A stretch of DNA of 42,876 bases. It comes from Flavobacteriaceae bacterium. GTDB lineage: Bacteria; Bacteroidota; Bacteroidia; Flavobacteriales; Flavobacteriaceae. Each line of letters begins with the position of its first letter. The stretch's first letter is position 1. Both the position numbers and the translations under genes were made by a program. The notes under the pieces are model-generated. The model did not search any database and was not told the origin of the DNA. It worked only from the letters and a program-made list of their open reading frames with translations. This document shows positions 11,812 to 20,692 of this stretch, in pieces. The stretch spans positions 1-42,876 of the forward strand of contig PXFS01000025.1 of assembly GCA_003564185.1 (NCBI GenBank), written 5' to 3'.

Positions 11812-13488
11812 ATGATTAACGCAAATTATTTAGTTAGAAATGTCAGCAAATTAACCTTGTTATTTGCAACAACATTACTATTGCTTACTTCTTGTAGTAG
11901 TGACGATGACGCTACTGATCTACCAGGAAATGGAAACGGTGAAGGTGAAATTGTTGTAATTGAAGATGATATGCTAAGACAAATTATTTTAGAAACCTTA
12001 AATTTAACTAGTGCTGATCAAATTACAACTCAGTCTATGGAAAATTTAATTGAAATTAACTTAGTAAACTCTACCGTAGAATCATTAAATGGATTAGAAA
12101 ATGCTATCAATCTTGAACGATTTTTAGCAGCATCTGCAAATTTAATTGAAGATTATTCTCCATTATCAGAGCTTCTTTCCATCACCCATGTAGATCTTGA
12201 TCGTGCTGGAATTGAAGGAAATGAAACAGTTGAATTTTTAGGAAACTTAAATAACCTTGAGTTTCTTGATTTAAGAGAAGCAGCAATTACCGATATTTCA
12301 TTTCTTTCTGGGAAAAATAATCTTAAACACCTCAATTTAAGACAGACTTCTGTAACTGATATTTCTCCAATTGAAGGCCTAAATGAATTACAATATTTAA
12401 ACCTTAATCGTGCTGGAAATGGTGATGGTATTGATAATCCTGAGGTCACCATTTCCATGAATAAATTGTATTACTTAAGCTTAAGAAATACATTTATTGG
12501 TGATGAAATATTTGCTCAAATATTTGCCAACAAAGACCAAATGGTAGAATTAAATATTAGAAATACAGGAATTACTTCTGTTGCTCCATTAGTTCCTTTG
12601 TTTGAATCTGAGCCAGGTGCGTTCTCAGTTGAATTATCAGAACTGTATGAAAACAAAAGATCATTAGACTTACAAGGGAATGAAATTGAAGACTTATGTC
12701 TTTTAGAGCCGTTCCTAGATTTATTTGATGAAAATAATGAATTTGAGTGGTCTCCAGCGCTTGCAGGTGATTTTAATGATTGTGATGGAGACGGTCCAGA
12801 CCTTGGAGAGCATGATTTTATTGAAGATGAGGCTCTTTTGCAAAGCATTCTAAATGAACTTGGATTTTCTGATTACCAGGAGTTAACTGAAGAAAGCATT
12901 TTAAATTTAACCGAATTAGATATTAGAGGAACGGCAGTTACTTCTTTGGTAGGATTAGATAAAGCACTTAACCTAGAAGATTTGAATGCTAGAGATACAG
13001 AGATCTCTGATATCACACCTTTGGCTGATTTAGAAAATCTTTTAGTGCTTAATTTAAGACAATCTGCTGTTAGTGATATTTCTGCTTTAGAAGGAATGAC
13101 CCAATTACAATATTTAAATTTGAATAGAGCGGGTAACGGTGATGGAATCATCAATCCTGAAATTATTGAGCCAATGGTCAACCTTTACTACTTGAATTTG
13201 AGAAATACAGCATTGACCAACCAACAGTTTGAGATGTTTGAAAACTTTGATCAATTGGTTGAGTGTAATGTAAGAAATACTGGAATTACTTCTATTGCCT
13301 CTTTAGCTGTTGCTTTTGAAAACGGAGCTTTTACACAAGCTTTAGCAGACCAATATGGCAATTCGCTTTCTCTTGATTTGCAAAATAATGACATTGATGA
13401 TTTATGTTTAATTGCTGATTTTGTTGATGTTTTCCCTGCAGGAGAATTAGAGTGGTCGGGTTCTTTTTCATTTGAAGATTGCGAATAA
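11812..13488 (+). CDS. Leucine-rich-repeat lipoprotein made of two tandem units
   Basis: This 558-residue lipoprotein has lipobox LLTSC (Cys28). The following SSDDDA resembles the acidic surface-export signal of Bacteroidota lipoproteins. The rest is internalin-like leucine-rich repeats (for example LEFLDLREAAITDISFL). The protein is an internal duplication: IEDDMLRQIILETLNL at residue 50 and IEDEALLQSILNELGF at residue 338 begin equivalent units. Both units then contain LQYLNLNRAGNGDGI and end in a DLCL...EW...DC segment. An acidic linker with DCDGDGPD joins them. It probably binds a protein or glycan ligand at the cell surface. It precedes the TonB receptor on the same strand by 174 bases. 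Confidence 0.82.
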   Translation: MINANYLVRNVSKLTLLFATTLLLLTSCSSDDDATDLPGNGNGEGEIVVIEDDMLRQIILETLNLTSADQITTQSMENLIEINLVNSTVESLNGLENAINLERFLAASANLIEDYSPLSELLSITHVDLDRAGIEGNETVEFLGNLNNLEFLDLREAAITDISFLSGKNNLKHLNLRQTSVTDISPIEGLNELQYLNLNRAGNGDGIDNPEVTISMNKLYYLSLRNTFIGDEIFAQIFANKDQMVELNIRNTGITSVAPLVPLFESEPGAFSVELSELYENKRSLDLQGNEIEDLCLLEPFLDLFDENNEFEWSPALAGDFNDCDGDGPDLGEHDFIEDEALLQSILNELGFSDYQELTEESILNLTELDIRGTAVTSLVGLDKALNLEDLNARDTEISDITPLADLENLLVLNLRQSAVSDISALEGMTQLQYLNLNRAGNGDGIINPEIIEPMVNLYYLNLRNTALTNQQFEMFENFDQLVECNVRNTGITSIASLAVAFENGAFTQALADQYGNSLSLDLQNNDIDDLCLIADFVDVFPAGELEWSGSFSFEDCE

Positions 13489-13508
13489 CCAAAGATTAAT
13501 TAAAGTCG

Positions 13509-13540
13509 TTCAGATTTCCTTTTGTAAATGGAAATCTGAA
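13509..13540 (+). terminator. Hairpin between the LRR lipoprotein and the TonB receptor
   Basis: The stem TTCAGATTTCC / GGAAATCTGAA is 11 bp and perfect with a 10-base loop. Only a weak T-rich tail (TGATTTTATAA) follows, so it may be a weak terminator or an mRNA-stabilising end rather than a full stop. Confidence 0.5.
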
Positions 13541-13662
13541 TGATTTTATAATAAATTCCAAAAGAACATAATACTAGTGAAAAGTTGACTAAACAACTTT
13601 CCTTTTCAGTACAAATCTAAAATTCAAAAATTTTCCTTTGAGTTTATTTTAAAAAAATTGTT

Positions 13663-16434
13663 TTGAAGACATTTTTAACTACAATTTTAATCATCTTTAT
13701 TTCTTTCACTAAAACTTTCGCCTTTGAATCTATAAAAGGTACCGTTTTAGATGACAACAATGAGCCACTTGTTGGTGCTACTGTTCAATTGCTAGAAACT
13801 GAATTATATGCCATTGTAGGACTGGACGGTACTTTTTCTATTTCAAAAATACCTGAAGGAACCTACACTGTTGAGGTTGAATATGTTGGTTTTAAAAAGC
13901 ATACACAAGAACTAGAAGTCAATGGTAGTACTCCAGAACTCAATATTGTTATGGAGTTCGATACAGAAATGCTTGGTGAAGTTATTATACAATCTAAAGC
14001 ACCAAAAGGATCTGATGCTCAAGCAAGAATGCGAGAGAAAAATGCTCAAAACACAGTAAATGTTGTTTCAGCAAAATCAATTGAATTATCTCCAGATATT
14101 ACAGTAGCCAATGTTATCCAACGAGTATCGGGAATGTCAATTGAACGTAATGCCAGTGGAGATGCTCAGTATGCGATAGTAAGAGGAATGGATAAAAGAT
14201 ATAATTATACCTTGGTAAATGGAGTTAAAATTCCATCTCCTGATAACAGAAACCGCTACGTACCCTTAGATATATTTCCTGCTCAAATGTTAGAGCGACT
14301 TGAGGTAGCAAAAAGTTTAACAGCAGAGATGGAAGGTGATGCCATGGGAGGTTCAGTAGATTTAGTAATGAAAAGTGCACCAGAACAATTTGAAGTCAAT
14401 GCCGATTTTCAAGTGGGCTATAATGCTATTCATTTCAACCGTGATTTCTATAGCTATGATAGAAGTGCCGAGCAAAGACTATCCCCTGCCGAAAGATTTG
14501 GCTCAAGCTATGAAGCAACTCCAGCCGACTTCTCTACAGACAATTTAATTGTTAGAGAAATTACTCCACTACCAGATATTTTTGGTGGAATGACTATTGG
14601 AGATCGATTTTTTGATGGCAAGCTAGGAGTGATGTTTGGTGCATCTGTTCAAAATTCTTATCGAGGAGCGGACAGAGATTGGTATAAAATTGATGCAGAT
14701 CCATTAGGATCAGGGAGACCAGCACTTGGTACCTATCAAGAAAGAGAAACTTCTATTCAACAATTTAGATTAGGTCTGCATACTAAAGTTGATTATCGAT
14801 TTAATGAAGATAACGATATAAACTTATACTTAGGGCATTTTACCTTAAATGATTTTGAAGCAAGAGAGAGTATTAGCAGTGATAGAGATATCTCTGGTGA
14901 TGTACAAAATGCTACTTTTTTGTTTCAAACACGTGTTCGTTCAACTTATAGTAACATAAAAAATGCAACACTTCAAGGAAATCATAATCTTTTTGATGAT
15001 GCAATAAATCTAGATTGGTCAGCCTTAGTTTCACGTGCCGAATTTGATCGACCAGATAATGCAATTTTTCAACGAAATGGAGGATTTGTGAATGGTGTGC
15101 CTATGGTTCCAAATATCGAACGGAGAAACCCAAGACGTTGGGAAAAACACTTTGATCAAGACTTTACTTTACATTTGAATGTACAATATAATCCTGACTT
15201 CTTCCCAACTGAAAGTTATGTAAAAGTTGGCGGAATGTTTAGAGATAAAGAACGAGGTACATTATTTAATAGGTACCGATTTGACCCTAACCCTCCTATT
15301 CAAAATCAAGGTGAGGATTGGGATGATTTTTCGGATGTACAATGGGAATTACTAAACCCCAGAGGAACTTTAAGTCATGCACTAAACTATGATGCTTTTG
15401 AGCAAATTATGGCTTATTATGCCACTGCTCATTTAGAATTGGGAAAATTTGAATTTAATGCAGGTTTTAGAGTAGAAGATACTGATCAAGGTTACGTTTC
15501 AAGAACCACAAATCAGTTTGAAATCCCTGAGGTACGCCAGCAATACACAGATTTTTTACCTAATTTGAGTTTTAAATACAAGCCAAATGAGGTAACCAAT
15601 GTTAGAGGTTCTTATTATAAAGCTATAAATCGTCCAGGTTACTTCGAAATTGTTGATGGTGTTTCTGATGAAGACGATGAATTTGATTTTAGAGGAAACC
15701 CTGATTTGCAAAGGGCTATTGCTGATAATTTTGACTTTAGATATGAGTATTTCCCTAATACCAACGAACAATTTTTATTAGGGGCTTTTTATAAAAAGAT
15801 AGAAGACCCTATTGAACTTTTATTAATCAGGCAAACTTCATTAACTACAGGTCCAAGAAACTTAACTCCAACTAACTCAGGTACCGCAACCAACTGGGGG
15901 ATAGAGATGGACTTTAGTAAATTCTTTAATAAAATAGGTATTCGAGGAAACTATACGTACACCAACTCATCGCTTACCACTCAAAAAGCAGAACGTGTTA
16001 GAGAAAACCCTGACGACCCTAGTTCTCAATTAATTATTAATGAAGTAACGCAGAATAGACCATTGCAAGGACAAGCAGACCATATTGGAAATTTGAGCTT
16101 ATTGTACAAAGATTTAAAAAGTAAAACAGATGTTCAACTGTCTGCCGTTTATACTGGAGAAAGAATTGAGATAGTATCACCTTGGTTAGATTTAGACATA
16201 TGGTCTAGACCATTTCTACAGCTAGATTTTTCATTTGAACAAGGAATTGGTGATCAATGGACGGTCTTTTTTAAAGCCAATAACATTTTGAATACACCCA
16301 ACGAATTATTTGTGAAAAGTCCAAGAAAGACAGAGGAGCTTAATTTTCCGATGCAAGACTCACCTAATGAAACCATTGTACAAAGAGAATTTTTTTGGCA
16401 GTCTTTTCGATTAGGAGTACGATTTAAAATTTAA
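13663..16434 (+). CDS. TonB-dependent outer-membrane receptor
   Basis: This 923-residue receptor has a signal peptide (MKTFLTTILIIFISFTKTFA). A CarboxypepD_reg-like domain follows (about 22-105, IKGTVLDDNNEPLVGATVQL). The plug is about residues 115-245 (VANVIQRVSGMSIER, YAIVRGMDKRYNYTLVNG, LERLEVAKSLTAEMEGDAMG) and a 22-strand-type barrel extends to the C-terminal strand SFRLGVRFKI. The plug style is that of siderophore and general TonB receptors rather than SusC, and no susD gene is present. The start is TTG at 13663, because no ATG lies upstream in frame before a stop and the signal peptide begins there. A beta-helix-like lipoprotein follows after 40 bases, so the two are probably one operon. 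The substrate is unknown. Confidence 0.92.
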   Translation: MKTFLTTILIIFISFTKTFAFESIKGTVLDDNNEPLVGATVQLLETELYAIVGLDGTFSISKIPEGTYTVEVEYVGFKKHTQELEVNGSTPELNIVMEFDTEMLGEVIIQSKAPKGSDAQARMREKNAQNTVNVVSAKSIELSPDITVANVIQRVSGMSIERNASGDAQYAIVRGMDKRYNYTLVNGVKIPSPDNRNRYVPLDIFPAQMLERLEVAKSLTAEMEGDAMGGSVDLVMKSAPEQFEVNADFQVGYNAIHFNRDFYSYDRSAEQRLSPAERFGSSYEATPADFSTDNLIVREITPLPDIFGGMTIGDRFFDGKLGVMFGASVQNSYRGADRDWYKIDADPLGSGRPALGTYQERETSIQQFRLGLHTKVDYRFNEDNDINLYLGHFTLNDFEARESISSDRDISGDVQNATFLFQTRVRSTYSNIKNATLQGNHNLFDDAINLDWSALVSRAEFDRPDNAIFQRNGGFVNGVPMVPNIERRNPRRWEKHFDQDFTLHLNVQYNPDFFPTESYVKVGGMFRDKERGTLFNRYRFDPNPPIQNQGEDWDDFSDVQWELLNPRGTLSHALNYDAFEQIMAYYATAHLELGKFEFNAGFRVEDTDQGYVSRTTNQFEIPEVRQQYTDFLPNLSFKYKPNEVTNVRGSYYKAINRPGYFEIVDGVSDEDDEFDFRGNPDLQRAIADNFDFRYEYFPNTNEQFLLGAFYKKIEDPIELLLIRQTSLTTGPRNLTPTNSGTATNWGIEMDFSKFFNKIGIRGNYTYTNSSLTTQKAERVRENPDDPSSQLIINEVTQNRPLQGQADHIGNLSLLYKDLKSKTDVQLSAVYTGERIEIVSPWLDLDIWSRPFLQLDFSFEQGIGDQWTVFFKANNILNTPNELFVKSPRKTEELNFPMQDSPNETIVQREFFWQSFRLGVRFKI

Positions 16435-16474
16435 ACTAAAAACCCTTATAAACCTTAAATTAAAAACAGTAATT

Positions 16475-17839
16475 ATGATGAAAAAAATGAATTTTATTAA
16501 CGGAACATTTTTAATGTTGTCATTAATTGTAATGTTTTCCTCATGTAGTAGTGATAATTCATTTGCTACAGATGATAATGTTGTGGTAGATGACGAACAA
16601 GACTTTGGAGACTTGATTCCAATTGAAGGAGAACTAACAGGTACACTTGGCCCTAATGAAAGCTATATTGTTATTGGTGATATTTTTGTACCAGAAAATG
16701 AATCCCTAACACTTTTGGAAGGTACCACTTTAATTATGAATGGTGATGGAAGACCTGGAAACAGCCCAGAAATTAATGTAAATGGAAGCTTGTACAGCTA
16801 TGGTACAGAAGAGGCTCCAATTTACATAGGTGTAGATGAAGACCAAAGAACTGAACAAAATATTTTTAGAGGTCTGTGGGGCGGTATTATTGGTACAGAT
16901 AAAGCGGAGAATTTAGTTTTAGAATATACTACTATTGAATTTGCTGGAGCACCTGCAGAACCAGGTTCTTCTATTGTAGCAGAAGGAGAATTGGACGAAG
17001 GTGAACCAAGGTATGCAGTTTACTGGGTGAAACCTGAAGGTCATTTTATTATGCTTAACTCTCGTATTGCTTACACCAAAGATGATGCTATACGTTTAAA
17101 TGGTGGTAAAACTTTAATTGCTCACAGTGAATTTGCATTTAATGGTGAAACTGGTGGTGAATCAGTGAATACCAAAAGTGGAGTGGTAGGTGATTTCTGT
17201 TATAATGTATTTTATAGTGTAGCTACAAATGGTTTAAAAGCTGCAAATTCCAAAGGAAGACAACCACAGTGTAACAATAACTACTACAATAATACCATGG
17301 TAGGTTGTGGGTGGCGAAGATCTCAATCTGGACGTGGAGGTTCATTGAATTTTGAAAATGGAGCCCGTGGAAAATCATTCAACAATCTTGTAGCTGATAG
17401 CCGATACGGTTTACGACTTTTCCCACCAGATGATGAACCAGATATGGCCAATATGAGATGGGGTAACCACATGTATTATGGCAACCACGAAGAAGTAGTT
17501 GAAGGTTTTCACCCATCAAATGGGATTATTGGTCAGAACTTACCTGGATATGAAGATATAGTTATCCCTGAATCTGATATATTTGGAGATATAGGTGAAA
17601 ATGATCCCCAGTTTGTAGGGTATGAAGTTGGAACTTTTGAACCTAATGACTTTAGAAACTTAAACGATGTGAGATTTATTGAAGATATGTTTGAAACTTT
17701 CAAGTTGCAATCAACATCTCCAGCCTTAAATGCTGGAACTACAGATTTTGAGCCGATTTTTTCAGAATACGTTGTAAACGGAAGAACTTACCAAACACCG
17801 CTTCCTTCAACTTTTATCGGTGCTTTAGGTGCTGAATAA
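16475..17839 (+). CDS. Surface lipoprotein with parallel beta-helix-like repeats
   Basis: This 454-residue lipoprotein has Cys24 in MFSSC, followed by SSDNS. The body has the pattern of right-handed beta-helix proteins: short strands with Asn turns (LTLLEGTTLIMNGDGRPG, INVNGSLYSYGTEEAPIYIG, LWGGIIGTDKAENLVLEYTT, AIRLNGGKTLIAHSEF). It ends with LQSTSPALNAG, often seen at the end of such helices. The Cys residues in CNNNYYNNTMVGCGW may form a disulfide. It lies 40 bases after the TonB receptor and is likely its co-transcribed partner, perhaps as a surface substrate-binding cap or enzyme; that role is inference. ATGs at 16475, 16478 and 16487 are all possible starts. Confidence 0.75.
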   Translation: MMKKMNFINGTFLMLSLIVMFSSCSSDNSFATDDNVVVDDEQDFGDLIPIEGELTGTLGPNESYIVIGDIFVPENESLTLLEGTTLIMNGDGRPGNSPEINVNGSLYSYGTEEAPIYIGVDEDQRTEQNIFRGLWGGIIGTDKAENLVLEYTTIEFAGAPAEPGSSIVAEGELDEGEPRYAVYWVKPEGHFIMLNSRIAYTKDDAIRLNGGKTLIAHSEFAFNGETGGESVNTKSGVVGDFCYNVFYSVATNGLKAANSKGRQPQCNNNYYNNTMVGCGWRRSQSGRGGSLNFENGARGKSFNNLVADSRYGLRLFPPDDEPDMANMRWGNHMYYGNHEEVVEGFHPSNGIIGQNLPGYEDIVIPESDIFGDIGENDPQFVGYEVGTFEPNDFRNLNDVRFIEDMFETFKLQSTSPALNAGTTDFEPIFSEYVVNGRTYQTPLPSTFIGALGAE

Positions 17840-17862
17840 ATTAAAACTTTTTAACTTTTAAC

Positions 17863-17901
17863 AAACATAGCCTTGCCTATTTGGTTTTGGCTATGTTTTT
17901 C
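17863..17901 (+). terminator. Intrinsic terminator after the TonB receptor/lipoprotein pair
   Basis: The stem AAACATAGCC / GGCTATGTTT is 10 bp and perfect with a 16-base loop, followed by TTTCTTAT. Confidence 0.75.
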
Positions 17902-17915
17902 TTATACCATTAATT

Positions 17916-18887
17916 ATGCGCTTATACTCAAAACTAATTTTTTTCAGTTGTTTTAGTTTAATAATAGCTTGTCAACAAGATGATGATGCTGATTCTCTTC
18001 AAGAAGCAACATGGAATAACCACGAGCCATTCCAATTGGAGTATAACATTCCTTTTGAATTAGATAATGCTGGTTTTTTTTCAGAGCAGGCTGATGCAAG
18101 AGGAGAGACTAACCTTCAGGAAATTTCTGGTATTGTTCCAAGTATAGCTAATTTAGGACATATTTGGGCACATGAAGATAGCAGTAATCCAAACGTTATA
18201 TATCTATTAGATGCAACAACTTGTGAAACTGTAGCTTCTTATGAACTTGAAGGAATGATTAATAGAGATTGGGAAGATATAGAAATTGGCCCCGGTCCTG
18301 AAGAAGGGGTAAATTATATTTATTTAGGCGAAGTTGGAGATAACCATAGAGCTTATGGAAATTATAAAGTTTTCCGTTTTGAAGAACCAATCTTTGAAGA
18401 ATCCCATAGAGGGCAAAAAAATCCAATTACAACTCCTATTGAAACTATTGATTTTAGGTATCCAGATGGGCTTAGATATGATGTTGAAACCTTATTGTTA
18501 GACCCGTGGACAAAAGACTTGTTTTTAGTTACTAAAAGAGACTTCTTTTCAATTATCTATGTATTACCTTACCCGCAAAAAACCAGTGGATTTGACGAAC
18601 CTATTAAAGTAGGAGAATTTCCATTTACAAGAGCTGTAGGTGGAAATATATCTTTAGACGGAAAAGAAATGTTGGTTAAAACCTATGACCATATTATGTA
18701 TTGGGAAAGACAGGAAGACGAAAGCATGGTAGATATGTTTATGAAATCGCCTAAGCTGGCACCGTATAACCCACCCGAGCCGCAAGGAGAAGCTATATGT
18801 TTTGATCAAAATGGAGGTTATTTTACCATTAGTGAATACAGTAATTCAGTAATTCCAGTCTTGTATTACTATTCTTCATTAAGGTAA
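17916..18887 (+). CDS. Propeller-like surface lipoprotein (SdiA-regulated or phytase-like fold)
   Basis: This 323-residue lipoprotein has lipobox LIIAC (Cys19), and the following QQDDDAD is an acidic surface-export-like motif. Blocks include LQEISGIVPS, HIWAHEDSSNPNVIYLLDA, RDWEDIEIGPGP and YIYLGEVGDN. They fit beta-propeller families of the SdiA-regulated or phytase-like type, in which a conserved DWED/DxE segment sits near the first blades. Phytase activity is not demonstrated: I do not see a full beta-propeller phytase signature. It follows the TonB pair on the same strand but after a terminator, so it may be a separately controlled member of the same locus. Confidence 0.65.
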   Translation: MRLYSKLIFFSCFSLIIACQQDDDADSLQEATWNNHEPFQLEYNIPFELDNAGFFSEQADARGETNLQEISGIVPSIANLGHIWAHEDSSNPNVIYLLDATTCETVASYELEGMINRDWEDIEIGPGPEEGVNYIYLGEVGDNHRAYGNYKVFRFEEPIFEESHRGQKNPITTPIETIDFRYPDGLRYDVETLLLDPWTKDLFLVTKRDFFSIIYVLPYPQKTSGFDEPIKVGEFPFTRAVGGNISLDGKEMLVKTYDHIMYWERQEDESMVDMFMKSPKLAPYNPPEPQGEAICFDQNGGYFTISEYSNSVIPVLYYYSSLR

Positions 18888-18986
18888 ATGACTAGACGTA
18901 TAAGTAATAAAAAACTATATTTTTTATTTCCAATTGATGCGTATTTCATTTTTTTAAAATAAATTTCTCATTTACAAGAAAAAGCG

Positions 18987-18994
18987 TACTTTTG
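18987..18994 (+). promoter_or_regulatory. Promoter -7 box of the rpsF operon
   Basis: TACTTTTG fits TAnnTTTG, followed by the typical CACC start region, 23 bases before ATG 19018. No clear -33 element is seen. Confidence 0.65.
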
Positions 18995-19017
18995 CACCTC
19001 ATTAAAAAAGATGTAAT

Positions 19018-19359
19018 ATGAATCATTATGAAACTGTTTTCATTTTGAATCCCGTTTTATCTGAAGATCAGATAAAGGAAACAGTAAAGAAGTATGAAGA
19101 TTTCCTTGTTTCTAAAGGGGCCAAAATGGTCAACAAAGAAGATTGGGGCTTGAAGAAATTAGCTTACCCAATTCAGCACAAAAAGAGCGGATTTTATCAT
19201 TTATTAGAGTTTCAAGTGGTTGGAACTGCAATTGATGAGTTTGAAGTAATGTTTAGACGTGATGAGCGTGTAATGCGTTACTTGACGGTAAAATTAGACC
19301 GTGATGCTGTAGATTGGGCAAAAGAAAGAGTAAGTAGAATTAAATCAAGCAAGAAGTAA
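19018..19359 (+). CDS. rpsF: 30S ribosomal protein bS6
   Basis: bS6 binds 16S rRNA together with bS18 in the platform of the small subunit. At 113 residues the length is normal. The N-terminus [19 protein letters not shown] and the segment [18 protein letters not shown] are typical of the family. It is the first gene of rpsF-rpsR-rplI, with 2 bases to rpsR. Unlike in many bacteria, no ssb or priB lies between them. Confidence 0.97.
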   Translation: MNHYETVFILNPVLSEDQIKETVKKYEDFLVSKGAKMVNKEDWGLKKLAYPIQHKKSGFYHLLEFQVVGTAIDEFEVMFRRDERVMRYLTVKLDRDAVDWAKERVSRIKSSKK

Positions 19360-19361
19360 TT

Positions 19362-19658
19362 ATGGCAACAATTGAAGAACAATCAAAAGGAAAAAATGAC
19401 GGCCAAATTAGATACTTAACGCCATTAGATATTGAAACCAAGTCTAAAAAGCGTTACTGCCGTTTTAAAAGAGCTGGAATTAAGTATGTAGATTACAAAA
19501 ATCCAGATTTCTTAATGGAATTTGTGAACGAGCAAGGTAAAATTTTACCAAGAAGACTTACAGGAACTTCTTTAAAGTACCAAAGAAAAGTTTCTAAGGC
19601 TGTTAAAAGAGCTCGCCACTTAGCATTAATGCCATACGTTGGTGATTTATTAAAATAA
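19362..19658 (+). CDS. rpsR: 30S ribosomal protein bS18
   Basis: The partner of bS6 in the small-subunit platform, 98 residues. The core [19 protein letters not shown], the segment [17 protein letters not shown] and the end [10 protein letters not shown] are diagnostic. The N-terminal extension of about 25 residues is usual for Bacteroidota. The gene is translationally close to rpsF (2-base gap) and rplI (13-base gap). Confidence 0.97.
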   Translation: MATIEEQSKGKNDGQIRYLTPLDIETKSKKRYCRFKRAGIKYVDYKNPDFLMEFVNEQGKILPRRLTGTSLKYQRKVSKAVKRARHLALMPYVGDLLK

Positions 19659-19671
19659 AAGGCAAATAATT

Positions 19672-20124
19672 ATGGAAGTTATATTAAAAAAAGACGTTGA
19701 AAAATTAGGATTTGCCGATGACATTGTGGAAGTTAAAAACGGCTACGGTCGTAATTACTTAATCCCACAAAAAATGGCTGTTTTGGCTACTCCTTCAGCA
19801 AGAAAGGTATTAGCTGAAAACTTAAAACAACGTGCGCACAAAGAAGCAAAAGTGATTGATGATGCTAAGCAACAAGCTGAAGCATTAAACAAAATAGAAG
19901 AATTTAAGATTGCCGCTAAAGCAGGAAAAGACGATAAATTGTTTGGTAGTGTAACTGCTCAAGATGTAAGTGATGCTCTTGCTAAGGAAGGTGTTGAAAT
20001 TGACCGAAAGTTCATTTCGATTTTTGGTGGAAACATCAAGCGCCTTGGGCAATACGAAGCTAAAATCCGTTTCCATAGAGAAGTAATTGCAGATTTTACT
20101 TTTGATGTGGTAGGTGAAGCATAA
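19672..20124 (+). CDS. rplI: 50S ribosomal protein bL9
   Basis: bL9 binds 23S rRNA near the L1 stalk and helps keep the reading frame. It has 150 residues. The N-terminal domain is MEVILKKDVEKLGFADDIVE followed by VKNGYGRNYLIPQKMA, then the long connecting helix, then the C-terminal domain (LFGSVTAQDVSDAL). It is the last gene of the ribosomal operon and is followed by a terminator. Confidence 0.97.
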   Translation: MEVILKKDVEKLGFADDIVEVKNGYGRNYLIPQKMAVLATPSARKVLAENLKQRAHKEAKVIDDAKQQAEALNKIEEFKIAAKAGKDDKLFGSVTAQDVSDALAKEGVEIDRKFISIFGGNIKRLGQYEAKIRFHREVIADFTFDVVGEA

Positions 20125-20142
20125 TTCTACAACGCATTGTTA

Positions 20143-20172
20143 AAAGCCTACTCCACGAGTGGGCTTTTTTTA
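20143..20172 (+). terminator. Terminator of the rpsF-rpsR-rplI operon
   Basis: The stem AAAGCCTACTC / GAGTGGGCTTT (one G-T pair) has a 3-base loop and is followed by a T-run. Confidence 0.85.
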
Positions 20173-20186
20173 TATATTGAAACCTT

Positions 20187-20666
20187 ATGAAGTACGAACG
20201 TTTAACACGCGAACAATTAGAAGAATTACACGAAGAATTCTCCCGTTTCTTGGCATCCCAGCAAATTACTAAAGATGAATGGGACAAAATAAAAAGCGAA
20301 AAACCACAAGTTGCCGAAGAAGAATTAGACTTGTTTAGTGATTTGGTTTGGGAAGGTGTGCTTAATAAAGTTGAATACCTAGAGCATTTTTCTCCTCAAC
20401 ATATTTTTTTATTTCACTTTAAAGAAGAAGTGATTGAGCTAATAGGAATAAAACTAGACAACCAAGCAGTAGACCTACAAACCACCGAAGGCTACAATTG
20501 GTTGAGAAATAATTTAATGAATGAGGATGTAGATGTATATACTTCCCAAAAACCAATTACCGAAGACCGAAATAAAGATATCTTTGCCTTAATTAAACAA
20601 GGAGCTAGAATTACTAAAGGCGAATTATACGCTTATTTTAAAAAAATAATTCAACCTTCTAACTAA
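20187..20666 (+). CDS. DUF6495 family protein
   Basis: This 159-residue acidic, probably cytoplasmic protein has no signal peptide or membrane segment. It is recognised by pattern as the DUF6495 family of flavobacteria: MKYERLTREQLEELHEEFSR at the start, VAEEELDLFSDLVWEGVLNK in the middle and ARITKGELYAYFKKII at the end. The function is unknown. It begins 14 bases past the bL9 terminator and ends 26 bases before hisS, so it probably shares a transcript with hisS. I recall the same position next to rplI and hisS in relatives, but this is unchecked. Confidence 0.75.
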   Translation: MKYERLTREQLEELHEEFSRFLASQQITKDEWDKIKSEKPQVAEEELDLFSDLVWEGVLNKVEYLEHFSPQHIFLFHFKEEVIELIGIKLDNQAVDLQTTEGYNWLRNNLMNEDVDVYTSQKPITEDRNKDIFALIKQGARITKGELYAYFKKIIQPSN

Positions 20667-20692
20667 ATTTTTCAACATTAATTTTTAAATCA

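Noticed and set aside
12153-13181. Minus-strand open frames opposite the LRR lipoprotein.
   Set aside because: They are repeated shadows of the repetitive coding strand and show no protein-like pattern.
20187-20666. A possible toxin-antitoxin or defence role for the small acidic gene beside hisS.
   Set aside because: It has no partner gene, and it matches a flavobacterial family of unknown function in a housekeeping setting.
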